This document shows positions 18,730 through 30,180 of a DNA stretch of 64,000 bases, piece after piece (within the stretch, counting starts at the first letter, position 1; each line of letters opens with the position of its first letter). The notes under the pieces are model-generated. The model saw only the letters and a list, made by a program, of their open reading frames with translations. It was not told where the DNA came from and searched no databases. Origin of the DNA: Pseudogymnoascus destructans (taxonomy: Eukaryota > Ascomycota > Leotiomycetes > Thelebolales > Thelebolaceae). Location of the stretch: contig NW_020167520.1 in NCBI RefSeq assembly GCF_001641265.1, forward strand, positions 1,116,001 through 1,180,000. Reading direction: 5' to 3'. The position numbers and the translations under genes are program-made.

Positions 18730-19469
18730 ATGGATTCGATGGAGCCGCAGCAGACCCCTTTTTGGGCAGTGTCGAAGCAGACGTCACGGCTCCAGCGCGT
18801 ATGTGATCGCTGAATGAAAGACTGTGGTGTCGGAGCTGACACTTTTTGTTTTAGATATATCAAACATACCTCGACAAATCGACCCCATTTACGGCGTACA
18901 GATGGCTTGGGACAGGATCTCTCCTCGTCATCTTCTTCCTCAGGATATTCCTCGAGCAAGGATGGTACATTGGTTCGTCGCATACATACTATGATATCTA
19001 CTTGGCCACGAGCTAACTCTCTATATAGTTGCGTACTCTCTAGGAATCTACCTCCTCAACCTCTTCCTCGCCTTCCTCCAGCCCAAATTCGACCCAGCGA
19101 ACGAGGCCATAGACAATGAGATGGAGGACGGAGAGGCAGGTGGCCTACCGACCAAGCAAGGAGACGAGTTCAAGCCATTCATCAGACGGCTGCCCGAGTT
19201 CAAGTTCTGGCACTCCGCCACCAGGGCTATCGCCATTGGCTTCTTCTGCACCTGGTTCTCGATCTTCGACGTGCCAGTGTTCTGGCCAGTGTTGGTGATC
19301 TACTGGTTCATTCTATTCACATTGACGAGTATGTCTTCACAGAAACCCCATGTTCGAGTGGAATGCTAACGGTGAGCAAATAGTGAGGAGACAGATCCAG
19401 CATATGGTCAAGTATCGCTATGTGCCATTCTCGTTCGGCAAGGCCAAGTACAGCAAGAACAGCTCTTAG
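18730..19469 (+). CDS. RER1: RER1, Golgi-to-ER retrieval receptor
   Basis: It recognises membrane-span signals of ER proteins in the cis-Golgi and returns them through COPI vesicles. Exons 18730-18798, 18855-18972, 19029-19328 and 19384-19469 give 190 aa, the standard family length. The diagnostic blocks are present: YLDKSTPFTAYRW, LEQGWYIVAYSLGIYLLNLF, the cytosolic loop with FKPFIRRLPEFKFW, and the end FGKAKY. Four hydrophobic spans are visible in a W-shaped topology. Introns are 55-57 bp and every junction keeps the reading frame. Confidence 0.97.
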
Positions 19470-20103
19470 ATCATCATGGAAGCGGTTGGTGGATGGTCTC
19501 TGCACGGATCGACAAGAGTTATGAGCTTCGCTGCTCGTGTATCATGTATTGGGGGACTTGGTTGGAGTGGACGGTCGGACAGAGGACGTTTGTGTTGAAC
19601 GGTATTACCGTTAATGACAGTTTACATTGACTTTATGGGTCAGATAGGGTTGGAGAACTGGCATAGAAGGCATGGGATTGTTCCAGCCGGTAGAGTGTTA
19701 TTATTAATGGGATTAATGAAAAAGTCAAACTCACGTACTTGTGCCGCCCAAATTCTACAGAGGGACAACCCTCTACGTATGAACGGCTAGCTTATTGATT
19801 GCAGCCCGAAGTGATTGAATGCCTTTTCTTAATGATAGTTAGTTGCTATAGTCGCCGTGGTTTTGCATATAGTCCCTCGTTGGACTTTTCGGCGGCGCGA
19901 GTGAATGGGCTACACAGTCGAATTAGATGTTGTAGTGTCCGTCGTCGTTCTTTGTGGTCCCTTTCCAGCCTTGCCAACCACAACCAACGCTAACCTAATT
20001 GGCACCGATTCGACCAGAGCGCCTCAAATTACTTCCACCTCAGCCTTGACTGAACCAGAGCAAGAACCGACAACACGACAATCGCTCCATCAATATCGCT
20101 GTG
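19470..20103. other. Intergenic region RER1-PAF1 with a dispersed repeat copy
   Basis: It contains the RER1 3' region, a repeat copy at about 19790-19885 shared with 40395-40485, and the PAF1 promoter. No gene seen. Confidence 0.45.
19790..19885 (+). repeat. Dispersed short repeat, copy 1
   Basis: It shares agtgattgaatgccttt, then an A/T stretch and tagttgctatagtcgc, followed by a looser match, with 40395-40485. It is intergenic and non-coding, possibly a MITE fragment. Confidence 0.55.
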
Positions 20104-21577
20104 ATGGCTACCTCAAGTTCGCGCGGGACAGATAGGTCAATTCATCAGGATTACATTGCACGCATACGATACTCAAACACCCTTCCACCTCCACCAAATC
20201 CCCCCAAGCTTCTCGAGATCCCAAATACGGGTCTATCAAGTGGACAATACACAACTCCCGGTTTCGCGTCGAGGTTGGCTCGGGAGCAGCCCTTGAATGT
20301 AGAGGCAGATGCTGAGCTTGGGATGCATATCGACCTGGTGGGAATGCCAGGAGTCTTCGACGGCGACGAGAGTTGTAAGTGCGCCCAATTCGTAGGATCC
20401 AGACTTCTTGGCTAACCGCATCGAAACAGCCATCCAAGCAGCCGTCCACGCGCCTGCACCGCACCCACACGATCGCGCGCTTCTTCGGCCCCTGAATTCG
20501 ATAGGGAAGCCAAAGGTTGTAGACTCGGGCTCGTCCTTCCTCCGCCGCACGGAGTATATCTCCAGCACGAAAGGGCGTATGGACGACCATACGCCACAGA
20601 AGTCAGTTGTCAAGCGCGCGAAACCAGCCGGCAGATTTCAACCGCTTCCCAAAGACTTGGACAAGGAGTCGCCAGAGTACATCCTCGCAGCTGTCCAGCG
20701 CTCTTTCGAAATTGCGGCAGCCAACGTCGCGAACCCTCTACGTCTTCGTCACCCTTCGAAGCGCAATGTCAAGCTCGTCTCGTCGCATCCTATGGTCCCA
20801 GACCTCGATGCTTTCAACGACGCCGGTGGATATATCACCATCAAATTCCAGAACAACCCCGTCCCACCATCCACCACCTACGACACACGTCTCGAATCAG
20901 GCATGCTCCGACCCTTCGTCAGCTCCGCGGCCGCAACCGCCGTGCACGAAAAGGCAGTCGCAGCTCACGAGCATGACCCCAGCCGTAACCCGCACCCCGG
21001 CCCGAACCAAGACTACGAGTTTTTCCTGCCAGAGACCACTGTGGACGCCGTGAAATTCAAGCGCAAGTCTGATGTGTACGACGCCGACGCCAAGAACGAC
21101 GACGGCCTGTACACCTACACCAACCAGTCCGGCGACAAGTGCTTCCGCTTCAAGCGCATTCGTGCGTACGAGACCAGCGAGGAGGTGCAGATCCAGGGCG
21201 TGGATCGCTGGAACTCAGAGGTGGTTATCGCGGTCAACGATGGCAACGATGGTGTGCACCAGCGCGCGGCATATATGTACCCGCTGGTTCTGCGCACAAA
21301 GATCCGCCCGCAGCGGAGCAAGAATATTGATCGCCAACGGTTTGGTGGCGAGGGGGAGGAAGAAGATACGGTGGATTTCTTGGATGTGATGGTTAGGGAG
21401 CCGGATGAGGGCGAGGTCGCTTCCAGGAAGAAGTGGGCTGAGTTCCCGAACGGAGATGGGGAGGAGAGCGAGGAAGAGGTTGTGGAGGACGTGAAGGCTG
21501 TGAATGGAAATGGGAATGGGGGTGCGTCTCATAATGAGCATGAGGTAGATGAGGATGCGGAGGCGGAAAGCGAATAG
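20104..21577 (+). CDS. PAF1: PAF1, RNA polymerase II-associated factor complex subunit
   Basis: Scaffold subunit of the Paf1 complex, which travels with RNA polymerase II and promotes H2B ubiquitylation and H3K4/K36 methylation. Exons 20104-20374 and 20430-21577 (55-bp intron), 472 aa. The N-terminal DYIARIRYSNTLPPPPNPPKLLEIP is the Paf1 family signature, and the central SPEYILAAVQRSF and YITIKFQNNPVP also fit. The last about 70 residues are Glu/Asp-rich, as in other Paf1 proteins. The start is the ATG at 20104. It converges with ARL1. Confidence 0.93.
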
Positions 21578-22002
21578 TTGGTGGGATAATTTGGTCCTCT
21601 ATTTCGGACTATTCTTGTGATACTACAGAAGAGTGAGAGCATAGCATTAGGCGTCAGGTCGAAAACAAATAGGAATGCAAATAGGAATGATATAAAGGCG
21701 AAAAGGCAAAAAATATACTCTATTTTCAACACGTATCTCTATTTTCAACACGTATCTCTATTTTCAACACGTATCAAAGATACGCGTGCCTCCCAAAAGT
21801 GTGAAGTGGTACTCTCGGCGGCACACATGAAATATCCGATCTAAACGTAGATTATTATTATTTCGTCATCTGATTCAAACAGTAGCTGTTGCTACTTGAG
21901 CGCAGTGTGGTATATATATGCCCATGCCCCTGTAATAGCCCTCATCTATCCTTTCATCATACATTTCCACCCCCCCACCAACGCCTCGCCCATCCTACCC
22001 CA
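21578..22002. other. Convergent 3' region PAF1 / ARL1
   Basis: No gene. It holds a 19-bp tandem triplet at about 21718-21775 (ctctattttcaacacgtat) and likely both polyadenylation regions. Confidence 0.5.
21718..21775. repeat. Three 19-bp tandem copies
   Basis: The unit ctctattttcaacacgtat is repeated three times without a visible mismatch. Confidence 0.9.
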
Positions 22003-22632
22003 TCACGACTCCGCCTGCACAGTCTGAACCAACCAATCCATGCCCTCGCTGACACCGCTCCCATCCACAGCACTGCACGCCACAATACTCCAGTTGCGGT
22101 CCCTCAGCTCGCCCAGCTTCAGCGCCTCGCTGATATCCCCCGCGCCCTTCGCACCCGGCTGGTCCTGCTTATTCGCAAACACGAGCAGCGCCGCGTCCTT
22201 GAGCTCGTCCTCGTTCAGCATCGCGGCGAGCTCCTCGGCTGCCGTGCCCAGTCGCTCGATGTCCGTGCTGTCGATGACGAAGATGACCGCCGCTGTGTTG
22301 GCGTAGTAGCAGCGCCAGTACGGCCGGATCGAGGTCTGTCCGCCCAGATCCCACACGTTGAAATTTAGATTCTTGTAGGTCACTGACTCGACGTTGAAGC
22401 CAATTGTGGGGATTGTTGTTACGACTTCGCCGATCTTGAGACGGTAGAGGAGTGTTGTTTTGCCGGCGTTGTCCTGCGCGAGCATGTGTTAGTCGTTGAG
22501 GGGTCAGGGGTGGGAGATGCGGAAGCGCGGAGTTGAGGGGGTTTAGGGGTAGCGTACAAGACCAAGGATTAAGATTCTGATTTCTTTCTTTGAGAAGAGG
22601 AGGCCGGAAAACCATGACATTGAGTTCCCCAT
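22003..22632 (-). CDS. ARL1: ARL1, Arf-like GTPase of the trans-Golgi
   Basis: It recruits GRIP-domain golgins to the trans-Golgi in its GTP form. Exons 22632-22558 and 22473-22003 (84-bp intron) give 181 aa, the same length as yeast and animal Arl1. Gly2 can be myristoylated. G motifs are complete: GLDNAGKT (24-31), switch I PTIGFNVE, WDLGGQ and NKQD. The SIRPYWRCYYANTAAV block after switch II is diagnostic for ARL1 over ARF1. The intron falls inside the P-loop codons. It is divergent from ARP8. Confidence 0.96.
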
Positions 22633-23126
22633 CTTGTTCGTCCCCGTGCCTGGTCCCCTTTTAAGCCGACGTAGCCTGTTTCCTGCGCTGTTTTTCGAGG
22701 TGCGATCGCGTCGGCTCTGTTGAAAAGCTGGTGAAGACCTACATTACTAACAAGGTCGTCAGGCACCAAGGCATGCCGCTTGTATGGATCGGGAATGGCC
22801 CCAAATACGCCCGACACAGGGCGCTAGGCGCGTATCCCACCAGCGCGCTTAAGTGCCAAAGTGGACGACAATGATGGCGAGAGGACAGGGTCGTCGAATA
22901 AAGAACTAGAAGGTGAATTGGACGTGACGAAACATATTCTATATCCTATCATTCATAATTTAGCCGTCGCGTCTCTTTTTTATCGCCAACAGCCTCGTAC
23001 AGCAGCATCCTGAGATAAAAGCATACTGTAATAAAACGCTTCACCAAAGACACGATACCACGGATTTAGGTCTGAGCCTATTGTCAGGCCAATTCACTTT
23101 GGGGCTCATCAGCACAGTCGCACATT
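22633..23126. other. Divergent promoter region ARL1 / ARP8
   Basis: About 490 bp between two divergent start codons. No repeat or small gene recognised. Confidence 0.4.
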
Positions 23127-25566
23127 ATGGTGGGAAAGAAATCAGCCAAGGCCCTTCAGGTCGAAGAAGGTATGCATATGTGCTCACGGACACGGTCACG
23201 GGACAGGGCCATACTGACGCGCTGCAGGCCTTGAAAGGACGGACAATGGCATGAAACTAACAAGTTTCCCTGAGGTCTCACAAATAAACCAAAAGAATTA
23301 TTATACGTAAGTGAAAGACATTCGTCAGCTTCCATATTTACGCTTTATACCATAATTGGCTGGGCTGGCTCGGGGGAACCGTGGACTAAACGTCCACGGT
23401 TCCCCCGAGTCAGCCCAGCCAATATAGAGACATCCGTAACCCTTTTACCACGCGGGCTTATCCGATATCAATCCATGTTTTTCTCTTACTGATAAATATT
23501 CCAGGGAGTATATGAAGCGAGATGACCAGATTCTCCCCCTGCGCCTTCAAGCTGAGGCGAGTAGGGACAAGATGATCCGTACTGCCAAAGACAAGGATAG
23601 GGCTTTGGCGAGGACGGGTGACACAGACGTCCCCAATCCCAATCCTGATGAAACCGAGTTTGGTGAGGAGGATACCAGTACAGGGGCGGACGGATTTGAC
23701 GCGTCGAAGATCATTGCCATCCATCTCGGAAGCCAGAATATGCGTATCGGTCTTGCCAGCGACGCACTACCGAGGACTGTGCCGATGTGTACCGCGTGGA
23801 AGATGCCAAAATGTGAATCGGACATCAAGCCGCCTTTGCCGAAACGACAGAAAATGACAGGCACTCCTGAAGACCAGCTTGGTGACGAGTGGGCGAAGAA
23901 GTATACGAAAATGTGCGACGATCTAAAGAAAGATATGCGGACAAATAAGCGCAAGGTCCTTCCCAACTCCAAGGAACTGGTGGTCAACTACAACAGGCGG
24001 ACCCCTTCAGAGAAAATCCCCGAGCACAATGACCCCGCAAGGATAGAATGGACGGATATTGGCCTATCTAGTACATTTAACGGACTTGAGGCACAAAGGA
24101 TTCCGGACAATTCAGATCCCTCATATCGTCTTTTTTGGCCAATCCAGCACGGAAGGCTGAATGAAGAAGATTTCCCGAGCAAGGAACAGTTGAAGATGGC
24201 TATTGATTCCATTATCACTGGGGCGTTAAAGACGGAACTGAAGATTACGAAGACTGGGCAATGGAAGGACTACAGTTGCGTCCTCGTAATTCCAGATCTG
24301 TACGATAAGAAATTTGTCGAGATGATGCTCGAGATGTTCATGAACGATTATTCCTTCGCAAAAGTGGCCTTCATCCAGGAGTCTCTCGCCGCAAGCTTCG
24401 GAGCTGGATACACTTCGGCGTGCATCGTTGACATTGGCGCACAAAAAACTTCCATCTGCTGCGTCGAAGATGGTCTCTGTATCGAAGACTCCCGCATCAA
24501 CTTGAAGTACGGCGGCTACGATGTGACCGAGACATTCGTCAAGATGATGCTCTTCGACCATTTTCCCTATTCGGATATCAACCTTGTACGACGCTACGAC
24601 TTCCTCCTCGCCGAGGAGCTAAAGATCAAATTCTGCACCATGAACCAAGCCGAAATCTCCGTCCAGTTGTACAACTTCCATCTTCGTGCTCCGTCCGAGT
24701 ACACCCGCAAGTACAACTTTAAGACGTACGACGAAGTAATCCTCGCGCCAATGGGCTTCTGCGACCCATCAATATTCGATAACTCGGCGAAGCTAAACGG
24801 TCGCCGCAAGCTCATCGACCGCTCCTATAACATCTACGACCCTGAAATCCCCGACGATCCCGTCTCGGCCGCACAGATTTCTATCCTCGCAGCCATCAAG
24901 CCCTCCGCCGCAGCTGGCCCCAAGGCCCTAGCTAGCGCTGCCACTAACGGAGACGGGACGGCCGCTGTTTCGACCCCAATGAAAGAGAAGCCCAACCCCT
25001 TCAGCTTCCTCGGCGTCGACGCACATGGAACGCCCGGGACTTCGCACGCCGGCTCCCCTGCCCCAGAGGGCTCGAATACACCCGCCGCGAACGGTGGCAG
25101 CCCGGCTCCTTTCCAGTTTGGCGGTAGTGGTAGTGGCGCTCCTCAAGGCATATTCGTGCTCGACCCAGCGCATTGCTCGCAACGTGCTCTCGCTGCCGAG
25201 CGTGACTCTGTTCTCCCGATCGCGCCACTGGACACGGCTATTCTGACATCGATCACAACGGCAGCAAGAGGCGATGAGAAGAAGCTGCGCGACTTGCTTG
25301 GCGGTATCATGATGATCGGAGGCGGGGCAAAGACGCCTGGGTTTGGGCCATTCCTCGAGGAGCGGTTGAAGAGGTTGCGGCCGGATCTTGGGGATAGGAT
25401 ACTGGTTGGGACGAGCCCCAGGGAAATGGACGGGCAGGTTGTGACTTGGAAGGGAGCGAGCGTTTTCGCGAAGCTGGTAGGGACGAATGATACGTGGATT
25501 GGAGGAACGGAATGGGAAAGGTTGGGAAGCAGAGTTTTGCATCACAAGTTGGCGTTTTATTACTAA
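23127..25566 (+). CDS. ARP8: ARP8, actin-related subunit of INO80 remodeller
   Basis: Arp8 helps INO80 bind nucleosomes and linker DNA. Exons 23127-23169, 23228-23306 and 23505-25566 give 727 aa. The actin-fold blocks are KIIAIHLGSQNMRIGLASDA, SACIVDIGAQKTSICCVEDG and GGIMMIGGGAKTPGFGPFLEERL, with family-specific insertions including a Pro/Ala/Gly-rich low-complexity segment near residues 500-560. The C-terminal KGASVFAKL..WIGGTEWERLGSRVLHHK is typical of Arp8. The start is set by the first short exon, and the splices keep phase. Intron 2 is long (198 bp) and contains a strong hairpin. Confidence 0.92.
23355..23423. repeat. Near-perfect 69-nt hairpin in ARP8 intron 2
   Basis: Arms 23355-23386 and 23392-23423 are 32 nt and complementary except at one position. 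The loop is taaac. The arms are GC-rich. It could be a pre-small-RNA hairpin, a tiny inverted-repeat element or a splicing modulator. Confidence 0.85.
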
Positions 25567-25896
25567 AATTTGCAAAAGTGGGTAGCACAATTTAGAAGGA
25601 AAGGCGTAATGTATCATAAATGACATCGTGTGTTTTTTTATACGTGCCTGGAGAGAATGACTTCATTTGAAAGAACGCAGAAACGTGAAGTTATGCGCAG
25701 GTAGGAAACATGAACCTGGCCTTATGCCTCAGCAAAAAACACAAAACTCCATAACTTCTCAATGCACTGATACTTCTCAAAAAAATGACACAACTGGGTA
25801 TAATGCCTGAAAAAAGACGCCAACCCATGTAGACCCTTGGCAGACTTCCCCAAACCGCTCACGCAGATGCTCAAATCGTAATTCCTCCCAATGCAC
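25567..25896. other. Convergent 3' region ARP8 / unknown gene
   Basis: 330 bp between two stop codons. Only short chance frames. Confidence 0.4.
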
Positions 25897-27706
25897 TCAG
25901 TACTCGTCAATTGGCGACCATGGCTCAGCAGGCTTCAAGGACATATAATACTCGAATTCCCACTCGTCATCGTCCTTCTCTGGAAGATAGGGCTTCCACT
26001 CATCGTCCACGTCCACGTATTCGTTGGCGTTTTCTTGCTGGGAAAGTGGCTTTGTCTTGCTGCTGGTCGCACCGAAGGGGATATCGGCACAGCCGTCTTC
26101 GCCAGCCAGGCCAGCTTTCTGTCGGTGAGCGAGTGCTTTCTTCTTGTAGTACGCCTGACGAAATGCTCTCTTGGCCCTCTCTTCTTCGTCATCGTTGTCA
26201 ACTAGCAAGGCGCGTGCTTTCTTGTACTCAATATCAAGGGCTTTCTTGTAGTCCTCCCGGTCCAGAGTTGTAGTAAAATCGTCCTCAGGGGCAGAAGGGG
26301 CCAAATGGCGGTCATCTTCGTCCTCGCCGTCATCGGATCCAAGGGCGGTATATGCTTCGTGCGATCTGGCGTCTTTGCCACCTTTGTCGCCGAGGCGGAG
26401 GCGATCCAGGAATGAGTCCAGGTCGGTACTCTTGTTGGATTCCCCCCGCTTGGGGAGGTCGGGGTTCTCGTGGTATAACTCGGGATCGCTGGCCTTGCGC
26501 AAGTTCACTGGTTTAGTTAGTTATTGTTGCATCCCCGTGCTCCGATATTTGCAAAACATGAGATCGAACGCCAAGATTGAAAATGAACAGTAACAACTGA
26601 AGATCGGGGCATTGGAATATAATATGTACATGCAAGATCGTGGCGGCCAAACTTTCAAAGTTAAAACGCGCAGGTTAGAAACTCAAGGTAATAATATGAA
26701 GATCAAGGTGTATGGACAAGAATACGAATGTCAGGGCGCCAAAATTTGAACGGGCAGGTCAACAACTGTATATTAAAACATGATAGATATATAAGTAAGA
26801 ATATGAAGATCAAAGCCTCAAAATGGAAACACGCAAACCAAAACTTGAAGCTCAAAAAATGAAGATTCACAACTCACCGCCCAGAAACGCCTTCTTGGCG
26901 TTCATCATCAGCACACCAACCACCCCGTCTCTGTCCCTTGTGCCCACTTCTCCGCCTCCCATAACCTCCAGATGGAGGCCTGCCTTCTTCGCCTCGACAC
27001 CGTGCTCGTCAGAAGGTGTCATCTTGCTCTCGCGAGCAGAGTGTCCAACCCAGACACCTTCAGCCACAGAGATTCGTGGCGAACTGACGGTTTTGGGTGC
27101 CGGGCAAAGAGGCAAACCAAGATCCAGGCTTGAAACCGACGAAGAAGTGAGCACAAAGATCAAAGGCAGGATGGTTGGTGTGGCTGGTCTCGGCTTTGCT
27201 TCCGACAGTTCGTCGGAGTCGGCTTTGGTGGGGGGTGGTGTAAGTTTGGATTGCCTGTCGAGAGTGGTGTTGTAAGAAACTCTGTCTCGCAAAAAGCAGT
27301 TGTTGAAGACCTACCGCTTGTTTGAGATACCTCGGGGGCCTGAGGATGCTTCTCCAGTGTCCTTGAGGAGAGAGGCGTAACTCTCCGCGTCAGAGGCCTT
27401 GCGAGCACCGAAGCGAGACAGAACTGGACAAAGCGGTTAATGGTGTCGATAACCGGAAGACCAAAGACAGCACAAGAGTGGCCAACTCAGGTTTGGGCAC
27501 GGTAAGTTTTCCAAGATCGGCTTGCAGAATATGAAGCCCTTTCACGAAAAACGTGCGGAGAGTGAACCACTGGGTTCAGCTGCCCCAGAAACGCTGTGGG
27601 CAGACAGTGAAAGGATGAGGTCTGTACGACCCTTTCTTTCTTTGAATAACCCATAAAAAGCTTTTAAAGTATAGAAAGTAGGATACTTACAAGAAAGGGG
27701 AGCCAT
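25897..27706 (-). CDS. Unknown conserved-looking protein, four exons
   Basis: I do not recognise a family. Proposed exons 27706-27691, 27423-27315, 27254-26878 and 26507-25897 give 370 aa with all junctions in frame. The first exon codes only five residues plus one base. Residues 1-60 are polar, and about 65-165 look folded (LPLIFVLTSSS, ISVAEGVWVGHSAR, DGVVGVLMMNAKKAFLGG). The C-terminal half is acidic and helical with Lys/Asp/Glu repeats and ends in a Trp-rich acidic stretch (DDEWKPYLPEKDDDEWEFEYY). No signal peptide or membrane span. The third intron is 370 bp with internal degenerate repeats. The exon structure is inferred from splice signals only. Confidence 0.6.
26600..26870. repeat. 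Degenerate repeats in the long intron
   Basis: Words such as aatatgaagatcaa, gcgccaaa and acttgaag recur roughly every 85-95 bp within intron 3 of the unknown gene. Copies are poorly conserved. Confidence 0.4.
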
Positions 27707-27892
27707 GATTGTATAAATGGTTGTTGTATCAGCGAATTCAGTCACGTGCGCAGTCACGTGTGTCAAAATCATCAAGGCGGACAGAAATATGAAGCATACG
27801 GGAATTGGTTTTGGAAAAGTTACCATAGCACTAGCTAGGTGTCCACGTGATAAACAATTATTCCTTCATCCTTCCCTCGCGCAGCGTAGGAA

Positions 27893-29536
27893 CTACGCGG
27901 CACCCTGGTTACCCCTCCTCCTATTCTCCCTCTGCCTCACCTCCTTCTTCACCTCCTTTTGCCTCTTCTTCCACGCCCGATTTGTCTCGCCCCTATTTTC
28001 ATAGAACCACTTCTGAAAGTCCTGGTTTGGATCTGTCTCTTCTTGCGCACTTGGATCCACTTCCCCTGATCCTCCAGCTTTCCTCGTAGGGCTGTCTGAT
28101 GTATTAAAGTCTCCCTCGTCCTCTTCCTCGGCAGGCCAACTGAAGTGCTTCCTCATAGGGTGTGCTGTATCCGGCGTCGGTGCAGCACTGCGCTGTCCTC
28201 TCGATGAGAATTCTTGTGTGGTAAATGGTGTCATAGGAGCAACAAAGTCGTCCACTTCGTCATCCTCGTCGACATCGGAGTTATTGCCGTCTCCGAAAAA
28301 TGTGAATGACGAGCTAGCTGGCGCTTCAGAAGCGTTTGCGCCCTGGTCGCGACGCCCGTAGAGTGCTTCAAGTGGGTGGATGGAAGCGGTTTCCTTGGAT
28401 TTTAGCCCTGGTGGTGGCGGGATTGATATTGTGAGCCCATGAGATTGCGGTATTGAAGGGGCGGCTGGTTTGGCGGGTTGGTCTGGCGCGTTTGAAGATT
28501 GTGCTTCAGCTTCATTTTCGGATTCCGGCTCTGAGGCATCATTTTCCTCATCTTCGGAAGAGGAGCCAGAGCTGGAAGTATCGGAAACTTCTGCCACGGC
28601 ATCTTGCATGCTGGTGTCTGCGTCCTCCTCGGCACTCCCTTCCTCGGACTCCGACTTTTCCACAGGCTTGGCACGCGGCAACCTGACCTTGTTCTCCTTC
28701 GCAATCTTTTTTAACACATCATCGTTATGATTTGACTTCTTTGACTCTCCCTCTACCACTTCTCCATTCTCATCCACCCAACCCTTCCCTTCGACAAACT
28801 CCACAGCTACTTTCACATTCCCTCCTGCGCTCTTCTGCCTCAAAAACGTTGCAAACTTTTCCGTCTTGGCAAACTCATGAAGAGTTACGTCTTTCTCAGC
28901 ATTTCTTTTTCTCCTCTCTTTATCCACCACCACTCCCTCGATTCCCTTTGCAGGCAAGGCCGCTGCAATGGTCGGTGGTAGCGTTGTTCGGAAAAGGCAC
29001 TCTGCTTCAGTCGTGTATTTGCTCTTTTCCCTCTCTTTCTTCTTATCCTTGCCCTCCTTCATCCTATTCTCTTTCGCCGCCTTCTTAGTGGCCTTCGGAT
29101 CCGTCCAGCCGCGTTTGATCTGTCGGTCCAGCACCTCGGCGCCCTTCATGGGTTCCTCATGTCGCTTCCTCTTCTTGCTAGATTTCTCCTTCTTTTTCCT
29201 TCCTTCTTCCTGCGCGCCCTTCCCTCCATCAATCACCTCCCCCCAGGCCTTCTCACCTCTTGCCTCTTCAATTGCAATCTTCTTCCCACGAAGCAAAGCT
29301 CCCATCAACTTCCTCTTTATCTTCCCCGCTTCCTCCGTGGGCAAATCCACAAATCCATACTCCTTTTCCGGGAACGCCTGCAGGGTATGGAAAGAGATGT
29401 TCCGTGCCTTCGGTGCCAGTGATGGCGGCACAATTGCCGCCATTAGCGAGGCATTGAACGGCGTAATGTGAAGGCGTGAGTATCCTTCGTCCACGCCCGC
29501 CTCTGGGCCGGCCTTCTTATCGCTGATGGGCGCCAT
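27893..29536 (-). CDS. RRM-like nucleolar protein (Nop8/NOL8-like)
   Basis: Single exon, 547 aa from the ATG at 29536. Residues about 18-95 have the order of an RNA-recognition motif: YSRLHITPFNASL, then KEYGFVDLPTEEAGKIKRKLMG and GKKIAIEEAR. A Lys/Glu-rich basic tract follows (EEGRKKKEKSSKKRKRHEE), then a long acidic Ser/Glu disordered region. The end is charged and helical (FQKWFYENRGETNRAWKKRQ onward). An N-terminal RRM with basic/acidic tails is typical of nucleolar 60S biogenesis factors such as Nop8; that identity is inferred. Its promoter faces heme lyase's 3' end. Confidence 0.6.
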   Translation of the reverse strand: MAPISDKKAGPEAGVDEGYSRLHITPFNASLMAAIVPPSLAPKARNISFHTLQAFPEKEYGFVDLPTEEAGKIKRKLMGALLRGKKIAIEEARGEKAWGEVIDGGKGAQEEGRKKKEKSSKKRKRHEEPMKGAEVLDRQIKRGWTDPKATKKAAKENRMKEGKDKKKEREKSKYTTEAECLFRTTLPPTIAAALPAKGIEGVVVDKERRKRNAEKDVTLHEFAKTEKFATFLRQKSAGGNVKVAVEFVEGKGWVDENGEVVEGESKKSNHNDDVLKKIAKENKVRLPRAKPVEKSESEEGSAEEDADTSMQDAVAEVSDTSSSGSSSEDEENDASEPESENEAEAQSSNAPDQPAKPAAPSIPQSHGLTISIPPPPGLKSKETASIHPLEALYGRRDQGANASEAPASSSFTFFGDGNNSDVDEDDEVDDFVAPMTPFTTQEFSSRGQRSAAPTPDTAHPMRKHFSWPAEEEDEGDFNTSDSPTRKAGGSGEVDPSAQEETDPNQDFQKWFYENRGETNRAWKKRQKEVKKEVRQRENRRRGNQGAA

Positions 29537-30180
29537 GTTTTGGTTGGTTGCAGGAAACGGATAGGTTCCTTCGTCCCTCTTTGTAGGCAATCACAGCGGC
29601 ACTCCGGAAATCGCAAGCAGGGCAGTGGCGCGTAGAGATTTGGTCGGCGTTTGGAGGAGCTTGGGGCAGCACAGACGAAAAATATCACGATAAGATAAAG
29701 TGTCAGTGCACGGGCCAAAGGTACCAGGAACCAATCAGATTTTAGCTTTGCTTTGGACAATATGTTTTGATAAAACAAACTATTTTTGGCTCGAAAGCAT
29801 CATGTCTGTTTGATGTGGCCTGTTATTTAAGTTCGATATTCAAGTTTATTTCTGTTTCCTTTGTTATTGTTAGTTATAATTTAATTTGCAGTGAAGATTC
29901 TGTGACCCCACTTCGAACAAATTATTACGGATACAATTAAAATTACAACCAAAAAATTAACATTTCCAAAGCCGTAACTTAACTTCATTTAATATATATA
30001 TATAAAGTCCATATAATAAAATCCTCGAGGGGAGATTTGGATATTAATAAACTGCCCGACCTAATATACACGACTACAAGTCCCACCCCCATCATCATTA
30101 CCCACTGCTCTATCAAGCCAGGAACGGCTGAGCACCCGTACTCCAAATCAATTACAAAATTACAAAAATAGGTGTTTATA
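29537..30180. other. AT-rich intergenic region
   Basis: It is gene-free, very AT-rich around 29810-30010 and contains a short (ta)n run near 29993-30003. Confidence 0.45.
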
